Part shown: piece by piece, positions 33,471 to 42,141 of the stretch | Position numbering within the stretch: position 1 is the stretch's first letter | Layout of the letters: the number at the start of each line of letters is the position of its first letter | Source of the DNA: Candidatus Nanopelagicales bacterium | GTDB taxonomy: Bacteria; Actinomycetota; Actinomycetes; S36-B12; CAIYMF01 | Direction: 5' to 3' | Length of the DNA stretch: 59,662 nucleotides | Assembly (NCBI GenBank): GCA_017848795.1 | Contig: JAFIHG010000057.1 | Span: 1 to 59,662 of the forward strand | Translations under genes and position numbers: made by a program | Notes under the pieces: model-generated | Told to the model about the DNA's origin: nothing | The model's database searches: none | The model's input: only the letters and a program-made list of their open reading frames with translations

Positions 33471-35559
33471 GTACGGGGGCCATCGACGTGGCGAAGGTCG
33501 CCGTCACGTGGTCCTTGTCGCGGTACACCAGGACGTTGCCGATCACGGCCGCACACCGGCCATCGGGGCACATCAGGTCGTTGACGTCGAGCACCGTGAG
33601 GCCGGGTCGCGTGCCGAGCCGCGTGGCGGCGAGCGCGTCGGACTGCCTGCGCGGTACGGCCCGCGCGATCGGCACAGCGCAGCGTTGCAGCTCCGACAGG
33701 TTCGCCGACACGCAGGAGGCGACGTCCTGCCCCATGTCCGGGGTGTCGAGCAGGAGCGCGACCCGCGTGGAGCGCAGCAGCGTCGTCACGGTGCGGACCC
33801 AGCCGTCGGTCATCGCGTCGTACGCCGGGCGGCCCGTCACCCGCTGCCCGTCCGCGGCGATCGCATACCCGTTGATCGACGTGGTGAACACGAGCGCGGG
33901 CCGCTCCTTGGCGATGCGCGCCAACACGTTCGCGCGCCAGGTCGGGCACTCGGTGTACGCCCGGCCGATCGTCTGGTTGTACGGCTCGATGTCGGCGGCC
34001 GGGCAGCCGCTCTTGGTGATCGCCACCAGCCGCCAGTGCCGGGCTGTCGCGATCTTCTCGAGCGCGGGGAACCACATCGCGGCGTGCGAGTCCCCGATCA
34101 GGAAGACGGTCGTGCGCGAGGACAGGTCCCCGAACTCGCACCCGTCCGCCGACACACTGGTGAAGCTGCGGTGGCAGCCGTTGGAGTAGAGCGCCGCCAG
34201 GTCGTCACGTGCCGCCCGCGGATTCGGCGTCACGGCTTGGGCCGAGGTCTGCAAGCTGGGACGGGGCGCGGGTGGCGACTCGGTCGCGCCACGGTGGTGC
34301 TTGGTGCCGGGGGTGGCGCCCGGCAGCAGCGCCGCCGCGCCCGGCGCGGCCTGCGGCGCCGGTCCGGCGTCGGCGCGGCCCTGCAGCGCGACGCCCACGA
34401 GCAGCACGCTCGCCGTGCAGGCCGCGCCCAGTGCGAGCGTCGCGGGGGTGCGGGAGGCGAGCCAGGTCGAGCGGCGTACCGGCTGCTCGACGAACCGCGC
34501 CGACAGCTCGGCGAGCAGGTAGGCGACAGCGACTATGGCGATGCCGACCGCGACCGGAAGCGCCGCCCCGTGCCACTCGCTCGCCAGCACGAGCAGCGGC
34601 CAGTGCCACAGGTACCACCCGTACGACACCCCGCCGATCCGCGGCAGCGGTCGGACCGCGAGCAGCCGGCTGGCCCCGGCGTGCGGCAGTGCGGTGCCGG
34701 CGGCGATGAGCGCAGCGGCTCCGAGCGTCGGCAGCAGCGCGGCGGTGCCGGGGAAGGGCGTGTCCGTGTCGATGCGCACGCCTGCGAGGACAACGAGCAC
34801 GATCCCGGCCCAGCCGAGCAGGGCGGCGGCGATCCGCGGCAGGCGCTGCAGCCACGGCGCGATGACCGCGAGCGCGGCACCGAGGCCGAGCTCCCAGGCA
34901 CGGGTCAGCGAACTGAAGTAGGCGAGGCCGGGCGCCTCGGCGGTCTGGTGGACGCACCACGCGAACGAGGCGACGAGCACGACAGTGACGGCCGCGCCCA
35001 TGACAGGTCGTACCGGAAAGCGGCGCCGGTGGGCGAGGAGCGCGAGCGCTGCGACGAGCCAGGGCAGGACCGCGTAGAACTGCTCCTCGACCGACAACGA
35101 CCACATGTGCTGGAGCGCGCTCGGGTCGGCTTGGGAGCCGAGGTAGTCCACGGCCTGCGCGGCGAAGTGCCAGTTGACGACGAACAGCCCGGTGAACACG
35201 ATGTCGAGCCCGGTGTCGGCCTGCCGCAGCGGGGAGAGCGTCACCTGCGCGAGCAGTGCCACCCCGACGACCATCGCGACGGTGGCGGGCAGGATGCGCC
35301 GTACGCGGCGGGCGTAGAAGTCGGCGATCGCGACCCGGCCCCCGGATTCCGCCTCGTGCAGCAGGATCCCGGTGATCAGGAACCCGCTGATCACGAAGAA
35401 GATGTCGACGCCGGTGAAGCCGCCCGGGACGAACGGCAGCCCGGCGTGGAACGCGACGACCCACAGCACCGCCACCGCCCGCAGCCCCTCGATGTCGGCG
35501 CGGAAGCGCGACCTGGGCCGTACGCGACGCAGGTCGACGCTGGTCGCCGGTGCGCTCAC
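33439..35559 (-). CDS. OafA-type O-acyltransferase with SGNH domain
   Basis: This is a 706-residue membrane protein. The acyltransferase-3 domain (about 18-370) has DIEGLRAVAVLWVVAFHAG with the key His, FFVISGFLITGIL, and ten or so membrane helices. A C-terminal periplasm-facing SGNH domain (about 460-690) has FLIGDSHAAMWFPAL with the nucleophile Ser and YRDKDHVTATFA with the Asp/His pair. It should acylate a surface polysaccharide or peptidoglycan-linked sugar. GTG 35559 with GAGGATGAGG upstream is the start. No other polysaccharide genes are next to it. Confidence 0.93.
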   Translation of the reverse strand: MSAPATSVDLRRVRPRSRFRADIEGLRAVAVLWVVAFHAGLPFVPGGFTGVDIFFVISGFLITGILLHEAESGGRVAIADFYARRVRRILPATVAMVVGVALLAQVTLSPLRQADTGLDIVFTGLFVVNWHFAAQAVDYLGSQADPSALQHMWSLSVEEQFYAVLPWLVAALALLAHRRRFPVRPVMGAAVTVVLVASFAWCVHQTAEAPGLAYFSSLTRAWELGLGAALAVIAPWLQRLPRIAAALLGWAGIVLVVLAGVRIDTDTPFPGTAALLPTLGAAALIAAGTALPHAGASRLLAVRPLPRIGGVSYGWYLWHWPLLVLASEWHGAALPVAVGIAIVAVAYLLAELSARFVEQPVRRSTWLASRTPATLALGAACTASVLLVGVALQGRADAGPAPQAAPGAAALLPGATPGTKHHRGATESPPAPRPSLQTSAQAVTPNPRAARDDLAALYSNGCHRSFTSVSADGCEFGDLSSRTTVFLIGDSHAAMWFPALEKIATARHWRLVAITKSGCPAADIEPYNQTIGRAYTECPTWRANVLARIAKERPALVFTTSINGYAIAADGQRVTGRPAYDAMTDGWVRTVTTLLRSTRVALLLDTPDMGQDVASCVSANLSELQRCAVPIARAVPRRQSDALAATRLGTRPGLTVLDVNDLMCPDGRCAAVIGNVLVYRDKDHVTATFATSMAPVLTPLLVPLLR

Positions 35560-35709
35560 CGCCTCATCCTCACCGATGGGGCCGAGCTGACCGACTGCAC
35601 CACACCGGAGCGCAGATCAGTGGCACCGCGGTGGTCGGGCCCGCGGGGGCCCGCCGGCTCACCTGCGGCTCTGCTCGCGCGCTGCCCGGGCGGCTGGTGG
35701 GATGGAGCG

Positions 35710-36129
35710 GTGGCGACGTACCGCGATCCGGCCGACATCTCCTTCATGCTCGACGAATGCGTGACGTGGGCCGTCGTGGGTCTCTCGACACACGAGGAGC
35801 GGCCCGCGTACCGCGTCGCCCGCGTACTGCAGCGCCACGGCAAGCGCGTGGTGCCGGTGCACCCGTCCGCGCCTGTCGTGCTCGGCGAGCAGGGGTTCGC
35901 CACCCTCGCCGAGATCCCGTTCCCGGTGGACGTGGTCGACGTGTTCCGCCGTTCGGAGGCGGCCGGGCAGTACGCCGACGAGGCGGTGGCGATCGGGGCG
36001 AAGGGCGTGTGGTTCCAACTCGGGGTGGTCGACGACGCGGCCTACGCCCGCACGACCGCAGCCGGACTACGCATGGTCATGGACGCCTGCCCGAAGATCG
36101 AGTGGCAGCGCCGCGGCGCGGTGATCTGA
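35710..36129 (+). CDS. CoA-binding (YccU-like) protein
   Basis: This 139-residue Rossmann-fold protein matches CoA_binding_2, with WAVVGLSTHEERPAYRVARVLQRHGKRVVPVHP near residues 20-52, VDVVDVFRRSEAAGQYADEAVAIGAKGVWFQLGV and a closing VMDACPKIEWQR. The conserved Cys in DACPKIE is typical. The family binds CoA or nucleotide ligands in the cytosol; the physiological role is not defined. GTG 35710 is chosen by homology; the upstream GGATGGAG can act as the ribosome site. It converges on the next gene with a 15-base gap. Confidence 0.88.
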   Translation: MATYRDPADISFMLDECVTWAVVGLSTHEERPAYRVARVLQRHGKRVVPVHPSAPVVLGEQGFATLAEIPFPVDVVDVFRRSEAAGQYADEAVAIGAKGVWFQLGVVDDAAYARTTAAGLRMVMDACPKIEWQRRGAVI

Positions 36130-36144
36130 CCGCGCCGCCTGCCG

Positions 36145-37146
36145 TCAGCGGGCGGTGCGGACCACGTGGTACGACGCCGTCCGGTGGTTGAGAACGACCT
36201 TCCACGCCAACGTGAGTCCATCGACCTTCCGGGTGAAGCGCAGGCCATGTGCGATCGGTGAGGAGTACTTCGAGCGGAAGGTGCGCTGCAACCACGGCAC
36301 GGTGATCTTGCGTGGGCTGTCGTCGGAGGAGCTGACCGCCTTGGCAATGCTGGACACCTCCGTGCGCAGGGCGGCCTCCGTGCGCACCACCTTGCGCAGC
36401 GAGCACCCGGCGGCCGGCAGCGCGATCGTGGGCCGCACCCATCGCCAGGCCAGGGTGCAGCTGTGCGCCGTGGGCGGCTTGTCGAACGACCCGATGTTCT
36501 CGCCCGTCTCCCGCCAGGCCGTGAGGCGTTGCTGCGGGTCGGCCACTGCCTGCAGGATCGCGGTGTAGTAGGGACGGTGGTCCCCGAGGTCGCTCTCGTG
36601 CTGGAAGGTCCCCGTGTAGGTCGTCGTCCCGTCCGGACCGCTCGTCGTGTTCAGGGTGAGCCAGTGGGCGCTGTCAGGTCCGGGACGTTTCCACTGCAGG
36701 TGGGTCATCCGGTCGTAATGGCTCAGCGCCGCGTTGCGGTTCAACGCCCGACCGGTCCAGCGCGGGACGTGGCGTACGCCGTGCCAGCGCATCGCCACGC
36801 GGATCTCCTTCACCGTGCGGTCGGCGCGGCGCCGGTCCCGTTCGATGGTGTCGGTCGCGAGGTCCTCGTGCTCTCTGGTCCTTAGCCGGAACGCCCGCTC
36901 ACCCGGATCGAGCCAGATCGCGCGCGTGGATACCGGGACGGAAAACGCGGTGTCGATGCAACGCTCCTTGTAGGTGCCGCCGTCGATGCTCCAGCGTGTC
37001 TCGGTGGCGTTGTGCCAGGCGGTGATCAGCTGGTTCAGAGTCTCGGGCGCAACCGGTGGGTCCGCCTGCGGGACGTCGGCGCACGCCGGCCCGCCGGCGA
37101 GCAGTCCGCAGGCCAGTACCGGTATCGCCAGCCGAGCGACGCGCAC
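36145..37146 (-). CDS. secreted protein of unknown function
   Basis: This 333-residue precursor starts VRVARLAIPVLACGLLAGGPACADV, a basic and hydrophobic export signal. GPAC is a poor lipobox, so cleavage after the signal rather than lipidation is more likely. The mature part has paired tryptophans and many charged residues (TLNQLITAWHNATETRW, WLDPGERAFRLRTREHEDL, TLAWRWVRPT), suggesting a beta-rich fold of the LppX/lipoprotein-like kind, but I do not recognise the family. GTG 37146 follows GAGGAGGT closely. It is likely transcribed alone. Confidence 0.7.
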   Translation of the reverse strand: MRVARLAIPVLACGLLAGGPACADVPQADPPVAPETLNQLITAWHNATETRWSIDGGTYKERCIDTAFSVPVSTRAIWLDPGERAFRLRTREHEDLATDTIERDRRRADRTVKEIRVAMRWHGVRHVPRWTGRALNRNAALSHYDRMTHLQWKRPGPDSAHWLTLNTTSGPDGTTTYTGTFQHESDLGDHRPYYTAILQAVADPQQRLTAWRETGENIGSFDKPPTAHSCTLAWRWVRPTIALPAAGCSLRKVVRTEAALRTEVSSIAKAVSSSDDSPRKITVPWLQRTFRSKYSSPIAHGLRFTRKVDGLTLAWKVVLNHRTASYHVVRTAR

Positions 37147-37268
37147 GGTACCTCCTCGGGTACGCCAGGCATCGGACCGCGCACCGATCCAGCCGAGCCG
37201 GTGCATCGTACGGCGGTACCCGGCGCCAGGTGAACCGCTTGCGCCCAACGGGTTCCTGAGACGGCCGG

Positions 37269-38146
37269 TCAGCGCTGCCGCGCGGGTGAACCGTCCAGGA
37301 CCTCGCGCAGCCGGGCGGCGAACGCCGCGGCTCGCCCTGCTGACCGAACTCGCCACCGAGGAAACCGCCGTGGTTGCTGGGGAACAGAACGGCCTGCTGA
37401 CCGAGTGCCTCCGCGGTCGCGACCGCCGTACGCGCGGTGAGCAGGTTCTCTGACTCGATGCCGTACGCGATGACGATGCGCGTCGGCGCGGCGGACAGCG
37501 CGGCCACGTCCGGGTGGTACGCGCTGATCGCGCTCGATGCGCCGGAGAGCAGCGGGTCGTCGCGGCTCCCGTCGTCCTCGGCGGGCAGCCCGAACGCGGT
37601 GGGGTCAGGGGTGGGTGCGGCGAGGTAGCCGTCGGTGAACTCGCCCTTCCAGGAGGTGAAGGCGATGAACGCCGCCATCCCGTGGCCCCAGCCCTTCGCC
37701 TGGTACGCCTCCCGGACGACGCGGTCGGCCGCGAACGCCCGATCCGCGTCCGGCAGCAGCGCCAGCAGCGGCGGTTCGTGCGCGACGACCGTCGTGACGT
37801 CGTGCGGGTGCGCGGCCACCAGCGCGAGCGCCGTGATCGCGCCGCCGCTGCTCGCGAACATCTCCACCGGCCCGCCGACCGCCTCGATGATGCGGTGCAC
37901 ATCGGCGGCGTTCTGCGCGGGCGTGTGATCGGTGCGCCCGTCGTGGCGGGTGCTGCGGCCGAGCCCGCGCGGGTCGTACGTGATGACCGTACGGTCGGCG
38001 AAGTGCGAGGCGAGCGTGCCGAAGCCGCTTGCGTCCATCGGCGCGCCGACCAGGAACAGCGGTGGCCGACCGGCCGTCGGCAGTGGTCCACGCACGTCGT
38101 AGACGAGCGTGGCCTCGGGCGTCTGCAGCGTGTGGGTCTCCGTCAT
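37269..38146 (-). pseudogene. alpha/beta hydrolase with a frameshift near its C-terminus
   Basis: In frame, residues 1-265 or so form a complete alpha/beta-hydrolase core: FLVGAPMDASGFGTL, YDPRGLGRSTRHDGRTDHTP, the nucleophile elbow FASSGGAITALALV (Ser in SSGG), and a late FPSNHGGFLGGEFGQQG with the catalytic His in NHGGF. After GQQG the frame turns into arginine-rich nonsense that runs through the upstream part of the secreted-protein gene. Reading one base back near 37331-37333 restores AAAFAARLREVLDGSPARQR and a stop at 37269, the normal family ending. One base is therefore missing here, by mutation or base-call error. ATG 38146 is the start. Confidence 0.82.
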
Positions 38147-38195
38147 GCCCGTACCGACCGACACCGCGGCGCGAACTCATCGCGCCGACTCCGCC

Positions 38196-38900
38196 TCAGC
38201 GCGCGCTGACCTGCCGCTCCAGCTCGAGCACCCGCGGGAAGAGGATGTTGTTCTCCTTGTGGATGTGCTCGTGCAGGTCCAGCTCCATCTCCTCCAGCCC
38301 CTTGAGCATGGCGCGGTAGGAGTTGCACGCGTCGTCGGGGACGGCGTAACCGTTGGTTGCGGTCCGGATCTCCCGGAAGAGGTCACCGACGGCGTCGTGC
38401 TCCGCGCGCAGCTCGGCGATCGGCTGCTCGAGGGACCCGGAGGCGCTCGGTGCCTGCGCCCGCTCCAGACGGGTGATCGCGGGGAAGACCACGCGTTCCT
38501 CGGTCGTCATGTGCGGGTCGAGCGCGGCGGCGGCTGCGGCGTAGGCCGCGTGGACCCGCGCCAGCTCGGGGTGACGCTCGCCGTGCACGGTGTGCACCTT
38601 CTCGACGAGCGCCTGCAGGCGCGGCATCTCCTCCCACATGTACGCGTGGTGGGTGTCGACGATGTCGTGCGCCAGTGCGGCGTTCTCCTTCGGCGGTGCG
38701 CTGCCGGCCGCCGCCGTGTCCGCCGGTAGGTCCAGCGCCGCAGCGACCTCGGCCAGATCGAGGCCGTCCTGGCCGACCGCGTCGGCAAGCGAGCGCTCCC
38801 CGTGACAGCAGTAGTCGATGCCGTACCGCTCGAGGATGCGGGCACGGCGGGGGTCCTCGGTGACCAGGTCACCCAACGTGGTGCTCGTTTCGACAGCCAT
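38196..38900 (-). CDS. ric: iron-sulfur cluster repair di-iron protein (Ric/ScdA/YtfE)
   Basis: This is a 234-residue protein. The N-terminal ScdA_N domain (about 5-65) has the cysteine pair in YGIDYCCHGERSLADA. The hemerythrin-like di-iron domain follows with DTHHAYMWEEMPRL near 82, EERVVFPAI near 137, LRAEHDAVGDLFREI near 170 and LHEHIHKENNILFPR near 208; these His and Glu residues bind two irons. It repairs Fe-S clusters damaged by nitric oxide or peroxide. The promoter has TATCTT 6 bases before the ATG, so the message is leaderless. Confidence 0.94.
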   Translation of the reverse strand: MAVETSTTLGDLVTEDPRRARILERYGIDYCCHGERSLADAVGQDGLDLAEVAAALDLPADTAAAGSAPPKENAALAHDIVDTHHAYMWEEMPRLQALVEKVHTVHGERHPELARVHAAYAAAAAALDPHMTTEERVVFPAITRLERAQAPSASGSLEQPIAELRAEHDAVGDLFREIRTATNGYAVPDDACNSYRAMLKGLEEMELDLHEHIHKENNILFPRVLELERQVSAR

Positions 38901-38906
38901 GCGCCC

Positions 38907-38931
38907 AAGATACCCCGGAACTCTCCGTGTT
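38907..38931 (-). promoter_or_regulatory. ric promoter with small palindrome
   Basis: On the minus strand TATCTT (38907-38912) ends 6 bases before the ric ATG. CGGA-GAGT-TCCG lies just upstream, about where the -35 region ends, and could be part of an operator for a nitric-oxide-responsive repressor such as NsrR. The palindrome is short and the regulator is a guess. Confidence 0.35.
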
Positions 38932-38959
38932 TATCCATGGCGGACCCGCGGCAGCGGGG

Positions 38960-39694
38960 TCAGTCGCGGGCGTGCAGCGCCACGAAGGCGGCCAGCACAC
39001 GGTGCGCGAGGCTGACATCGGCGGCCGTCACGCGGGCGACGACCTCGTCGACCTCGTGGTCCGCGAAGTAGCCGTACCCGGAGTACGCGCGGATCCGGCC
39101 GAGGATCCCGGGCCGGTCGAGCTCGGGATGGAACTGGGTGGCGTACACGTTGCGGCCGACGCGGAACATCTGCACCGGGCACCTCGCTGACGTCGCGAGC
39201 AGCACCGCGGTCGGGGGCAGCACCCGGCAGGCTTCCTTGTGCCCGACGTACGCGTCGAACTGCGCCGGCATCCCGGCCAGCAGCGGATCGGCGCGGCCGT
39301 GCGCCGTCAGCGTGATGCGCGCCGGACCGACCGGTTCGCCGTACCGGCGGTCCACGACCCCGCCCTGATGGGCGCCCAACGTGCCGATGCCGTAGCAGGC
39401 GCCCAGGAACGGCAGGTCGCGCGCGACGATCTCGTCGAGCAGGCGGGCGATCTCGGCCTCGACGCGATCCTGGGTCCGGCCGCGCTGCTCGCGGCAGGCC
39501 GTCGTGTCGTACGGGCTGCCGCCCAGGATCACCCCGGAGACCGCATCGAGGTCGAGGTCGGGCATCGGTGCCGCCTCCAACCGCACCCGCCGCAGGTCTG
39601 CCTCGTCCAGCCCGCTGTGGCGGCAGAACGCCTCGTACTCGGCGTCCGCGACGTCGTCGTCGGCCCGCGTCGCGAGGAGTACGAACGGCTTCAC
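38960..39694 (-). CDS. class I glutamine amidotransferase-like protein
   Basis: This 244-residue protein has the GATase-1 fold: VSGVILGGSPYDT near 52, the nucleophile elbow FLGACYGIGTLG with Cys100, and TQFHPELDRP near 185 supplying His and Glu. It resembles stand-alone GMP-synthase-like amidotransferases rather than GuaA, since it lacks a synthase domain. It would hydrolyse glutamine or a gamma-glutamyl compound; the partner is unknown. GTG 39694 is the start. It is divergent from the cyclase gene, with a long inverted repeat between them. Confidence 0.9.
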   Translation of the reverse strand: MKPFVLLATRADDDVADAEYEAFCRHSGLDEADLRRVRLEAAPMPDLDLDAVSGVILGGSPYDTTACREQRGRTQDRVEAEIARLLDEIVARDLPFLGACYGIGTLGAHQGGVVDRRYGEPVGPARITLTAHGRADPLLAGMPAQFDAYVGHKEACRVLPPTAVLLATSARCPVQMFRVGRNVYATQFHPELDRPGILGRIRAYSGYGYFADHEVDEVVARVTAADVSLAHRVLAAFVALHARD

Positions 39695-39735
39695 GGGTCC
39701 AGCATCGCGGAGAGCGCCGCGGGTGCACGAATCCC

Positions 39736-39800
39736 CTCCTGATCATGCCTGTTCCGGGGAATCCGCCGCGTACGCCGCGAGCCGGTTGCATGATCAGGAG
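39736..39800. promoter_or_regulatory. 13-bp inverted repeat between divergent genes
   Basis: CTCCTGATCATGC (39736-39748) and its exact reverse complement (39788-39800) are separated by 39 bases, between the start codons of the amidotransferase and the cyclase. Each half contains the palindrome TGATCA. The spacing of about five helical turns from centre to centre suits two regulator dimers on the same DNA face, so it could control both genes. Confidence 0.5.
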
Positions 39801-39828
39801 AACGAACGCGTAGTGGAAGGAGCCGGAC

Positions 39829-40701
39829 ATGACGGATCTCGACATCACTCACCCGACGCGGCGCGGCGTGCTCGCAGCAGGTGCCGCCACGGCCGGCGCA
39901 GTCGTGGCTGGTTGGGCGGGTGCAGGTCGGGCGACCGCTCGCCCTCGCCGCGACCGGCGCCGCATCCCCAAGGGCTACGCGAGCGTCGACCCGCGTACCG
40001 CACGCAAGGTCCCGCTCACCATGTCGCTCCGCCATGGGGTGCCGCTCTACCCGGGCGATCCGCCCTACCGGGAGCACGTTTTCGAGGACACCCGTACGCC
40101 CGCGCACGACGACGGTGGGTACCTGCTCGAGCAGATCACCAGCCTCGGAACCCACACCGCCAGCCACATCTCGGCGCCGGTGCACTTCATCATCGGCGGG
40201 CGATACTTGGACCAGCTCGGCGAGCAGTGGACCCTCATGCCCCTTGCCGTGCTCGATGTCCGGCACCGGATCCGCCGCGACGGCAGAAACTTCCAACTCT
40301 CGACTGCCGACTTGCGAGCCTGGGAACTACGGCACGGCCGGATCCCGCGGGGCGGATGCGTGCTGCTGCTGACGGGGTACGCCCGCCTCTATTACCAGGG
40401 AACCGGCTCGCGATCCCCCTACGTCACGACACCGGCCCCGGGCTTCTCCGGCCCTGCAGTCGACTGGTTGTTCACAAGGCGTCACATCACGGCCACCGGT
40501 GCGGACACCCTCGGCCCCGACGCCACGTCCGACGAGACGCTCGCCGCCACCACTCGGACCCTGTTGCACGGCGGCGTCACGCTCGAGAACGTGGGCCCCG
40601 GACTGTCACGGATGCGCCCGCACGGCGACTGGATCAACGTCAACGGCAACCGGCCGCACCTGTCCGGCTTCCAGATGGGCTTCACCGGCTACACCCGCTG
40701 A
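39829..40701 (+). CDS. Tat-exported cyclase-family hydrolase
   Basis: This 290-residue precursor has a twin-arginine signal (TRRGVLAAGAATAGAVVAGW). The mature domain matches the cyclase/kynurenine-formamidase-like family, with VPLYPGDPPY near 67, the metal-binding ITSLGTHTASHISAPVHF near 103, RGGCVLLLTGYARLYY near 180 and ATGADTLGPDA near 222. The family uses a zinc or manganese site to open amide or lactone rings; the substrate is unknown. AGGAG lies 9 bases before ATG 39829. Folding before export fits a metalloenzyme. Confidence 0.9.
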   Translation: MTDLDITHPTRRGVLAAGAATAGAVVAGWAGAGRATARPRRDRRRIPKGYASVDPRTARKVPLTMSLRHGVPLYPGDPPYREHVFEDTRTPAHDDGGYLLEQITSLGTHTASHISAPVHFIIGGRYLDQLGEQWTLMPLAVLDVRHRIRRDGRNFQLSTADLRAWELRHGRIPRGGCVLLLTGYARLYYQGTGSRSPYVTTPAPGFSGPAVDWLFTRRHITATGADTLGPDATSDETLAATTRTLLHGGVTLENVGPGLSRMRPHGDWINVNGNRPHLSGFQMGFTGYTR

Positions 40702-40730
40702 GAGGCGTGATCGCAGGGATACGGCGTCCG

Positions 40731-40742
40731 TAGGCTGCCGCG
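40731..40742 (+). promoter_or_regulatory. -10 box of the AlkD-like gene
   Basis: TAGGCT at 40731-40736 ends 6 bases before ATG 40743. No Shine-Dalgarno sequence is present, so the message is probably leaderless. Confidence 0.45.
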
Positions 40743-41504
40743 ATGCGGAGGGGCGGCGGGACGGCGGCAGCGGTCGTGGAGGCGCTCGGCGAGCTCGCTG
40801 ACGACGCCGTCGCCGCGCAGCTGCAGCGCTACTTCAAGACCGGCCCGGGCGAGTACGGCGAGGGCGACCTGTTCCTCGGAGTACGGGTGCCACAGGTACG
40901 CGCCGTCCTGCGCGCGCACGACGCCCTGCCGTTGCACGAGATCCGGGCGCTGCTGGCCAGCCCGGTCCACGAGCACCGGTTCGCTGGCCTGCTCGCCCTG
41001 AACGTCCGGTTCACGCGCGCGAGTGCGCGGCGTACCTGGGACGACGCGCAGCGGGCCGAGTGCGTCGACTGCTACCTGGCCGCGGTACGCGCCGGTCGGG
41101 TGGACAACTGGGACCTCGTCGACTGCTCGGCGGAGGTCGTGCTCGGCGGCTACCTGTACGACCGCCCGCGGGACCTGCTGTACGAACTGGCCGCCGGCGC
41201 GGCGCTGTGGGAGCGGCGGGTGGCCGTGCTCGCGACGTTCGGGTTCATCCGGCGCGGGGACGGCTCGACCACCCTCGAACTGGCCGAGCGGCTGCTCGAC
41301 GATCCCGCGGACCTCATGCACAAGGCCGTCGGCTGGATGCTGCGCGAGGTCGGGAAACGGGTCGACCCGGCGCTGCTCACCGGCTTCCTGGACCGCCACG
41401 CAGGTGCGATGCCGCGCACGATGCTCGCGTACGCCACCGAGCACCTCACCGCAGAGCAGCGCGCGAGCTACCGGGCGGCACCCAGGCACCGCGCGACGGG
41501 GTAG
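40743..41504 (+). CDS. AlkD-like DNA alkylation repair protein
   Basis: This 253-residue all-helical HEAT-like repeat protein matches the AlkD family: LQRYFKTGPGEYGEGDLFLGVRVPQVR near 28-54, ALLASPVHEHRFAGLLAL near 70, NWDLVDCSAEVVLGGYL near 122, RRVAVLATFGFIRRG near 160 and MHKAVGWMLREVGKR near 197. The Trp and Asp residues in NWDLVD and the VGWMLREVGK helix are those AlkD uses to excise N3- and N7-alkylpurines. Length is usual. Cytoplasmic, acting on damaged DNA. Confidence 0.93.
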   Translation: MRRGGGTAAAVVEALGELADDAVAAQLQRYFKTGPGEYGEGDLFLGVRVPQVRAVLRAHDALPLHEIRALLASPVHEHRFAGLLALNVRFTRASARRTWDDAQRAECVDCYLAAVRAGRVDNWDLVDCSAEVVLGGYLYDRPRDLLYELAAGAALWERRVAVLATFGFIRRGDGSTTLELAERLLDDPADLMHKAVGWMLREVGKRVDPALLTGFLDRHAGAMPRTMLAYATEHLTAEQRASYRAAPRHRATG

Positions 41505-41581
41505 CGGTCCCTGGACCCGGTGACGTACCCGTTGCGTGAAACTGCCGCGACACGGGCGCGCGATGCCGCCAGACTGCCGTG

Positions 41582-42131
41582 ATGCCCAAGATCGTCTACT
41601 ACACCGGAACCTCCCTGGACGGCTACATCGCCGACCCCGACGAGTCACTGGACTGGCTGACCTCGCAGCCCACGCCGCCCGGCGAACGGTTCGACGCGTT
41701 CCTCGCCGGCATCGGGGTGCTGGTCATGGGGCGCACGACGTACGAGTGGGTGGTGCGCCACGAGGACCTGACGAAGCACCCCGAGAAGTGGTCGGGGTAC
41801 TACGGGGACCGTCCGACGTGGCTGTTCACTCATCACGGACCCCCCCGTCGTACCCGGTGCTGCCATGCACGTGGTGCAGGGCGATGTCCGCGAGCACCAC
41901 GCCGCGATGGTGGCTGCGGCCGGTGACAGGGACATCTGGGTCGTCGGCGGGGGCGACCTCGCCGGGCAGTTCGCCGACCGCGGCTTGCTGGACGAGGTCG
42001 TCGTGGGCATCGCGCCGGTGACGCTCGGCGGCGGTGCGCCGCTGCTGCCGCGCCGGCTCGTCGGCCGGTTCACGCTGCAGGACGTGGAGCGCGACGGCGT
42101 GTTCGCCTACCTGACGTACGCCGTGCGCTGA
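41582..42131 (+). pseudogene. RibD/dihydrofolate-reductase-like protein with a homopolymer frameshift
   Basis: The first frame gives MPKIVYYTGTSLDGYIADPD and VLVMGRTTYEWVVRH, the RibD C-terminal/DHFR-like fold, up to WLFTHHGPP. The frame then breaks at a run of seven C at 41840-41846. With six C it would continue VVPGAAMHVVQGDVRE, WVVGGGDLAGQFADRGLLDEV and end at 42131, giving a normal protein of about 182 residues. The family includes NADPH-dependent reductases of unknown substrate. The extra base is either a real mutation or a base-call error in the run. It converges on the flippase-like gene. Confidence 0.85.
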
Positions 42132-42141
42132 CGGACGCGGG

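Noticed and set aside
37326..37340. Programmed -1 frameshift in the hydrolase gene
   Set aside because: No slippery heptamer or downstream structure is seen, and the alternative frame simply restores the usual ending, so a missing base is simpler.
41840..41846. Phase-variable C-tract
   Set aside because: Seven C is short for phase variation and common in DNA of this composition; a base-call error or a chance mutation is more likely.
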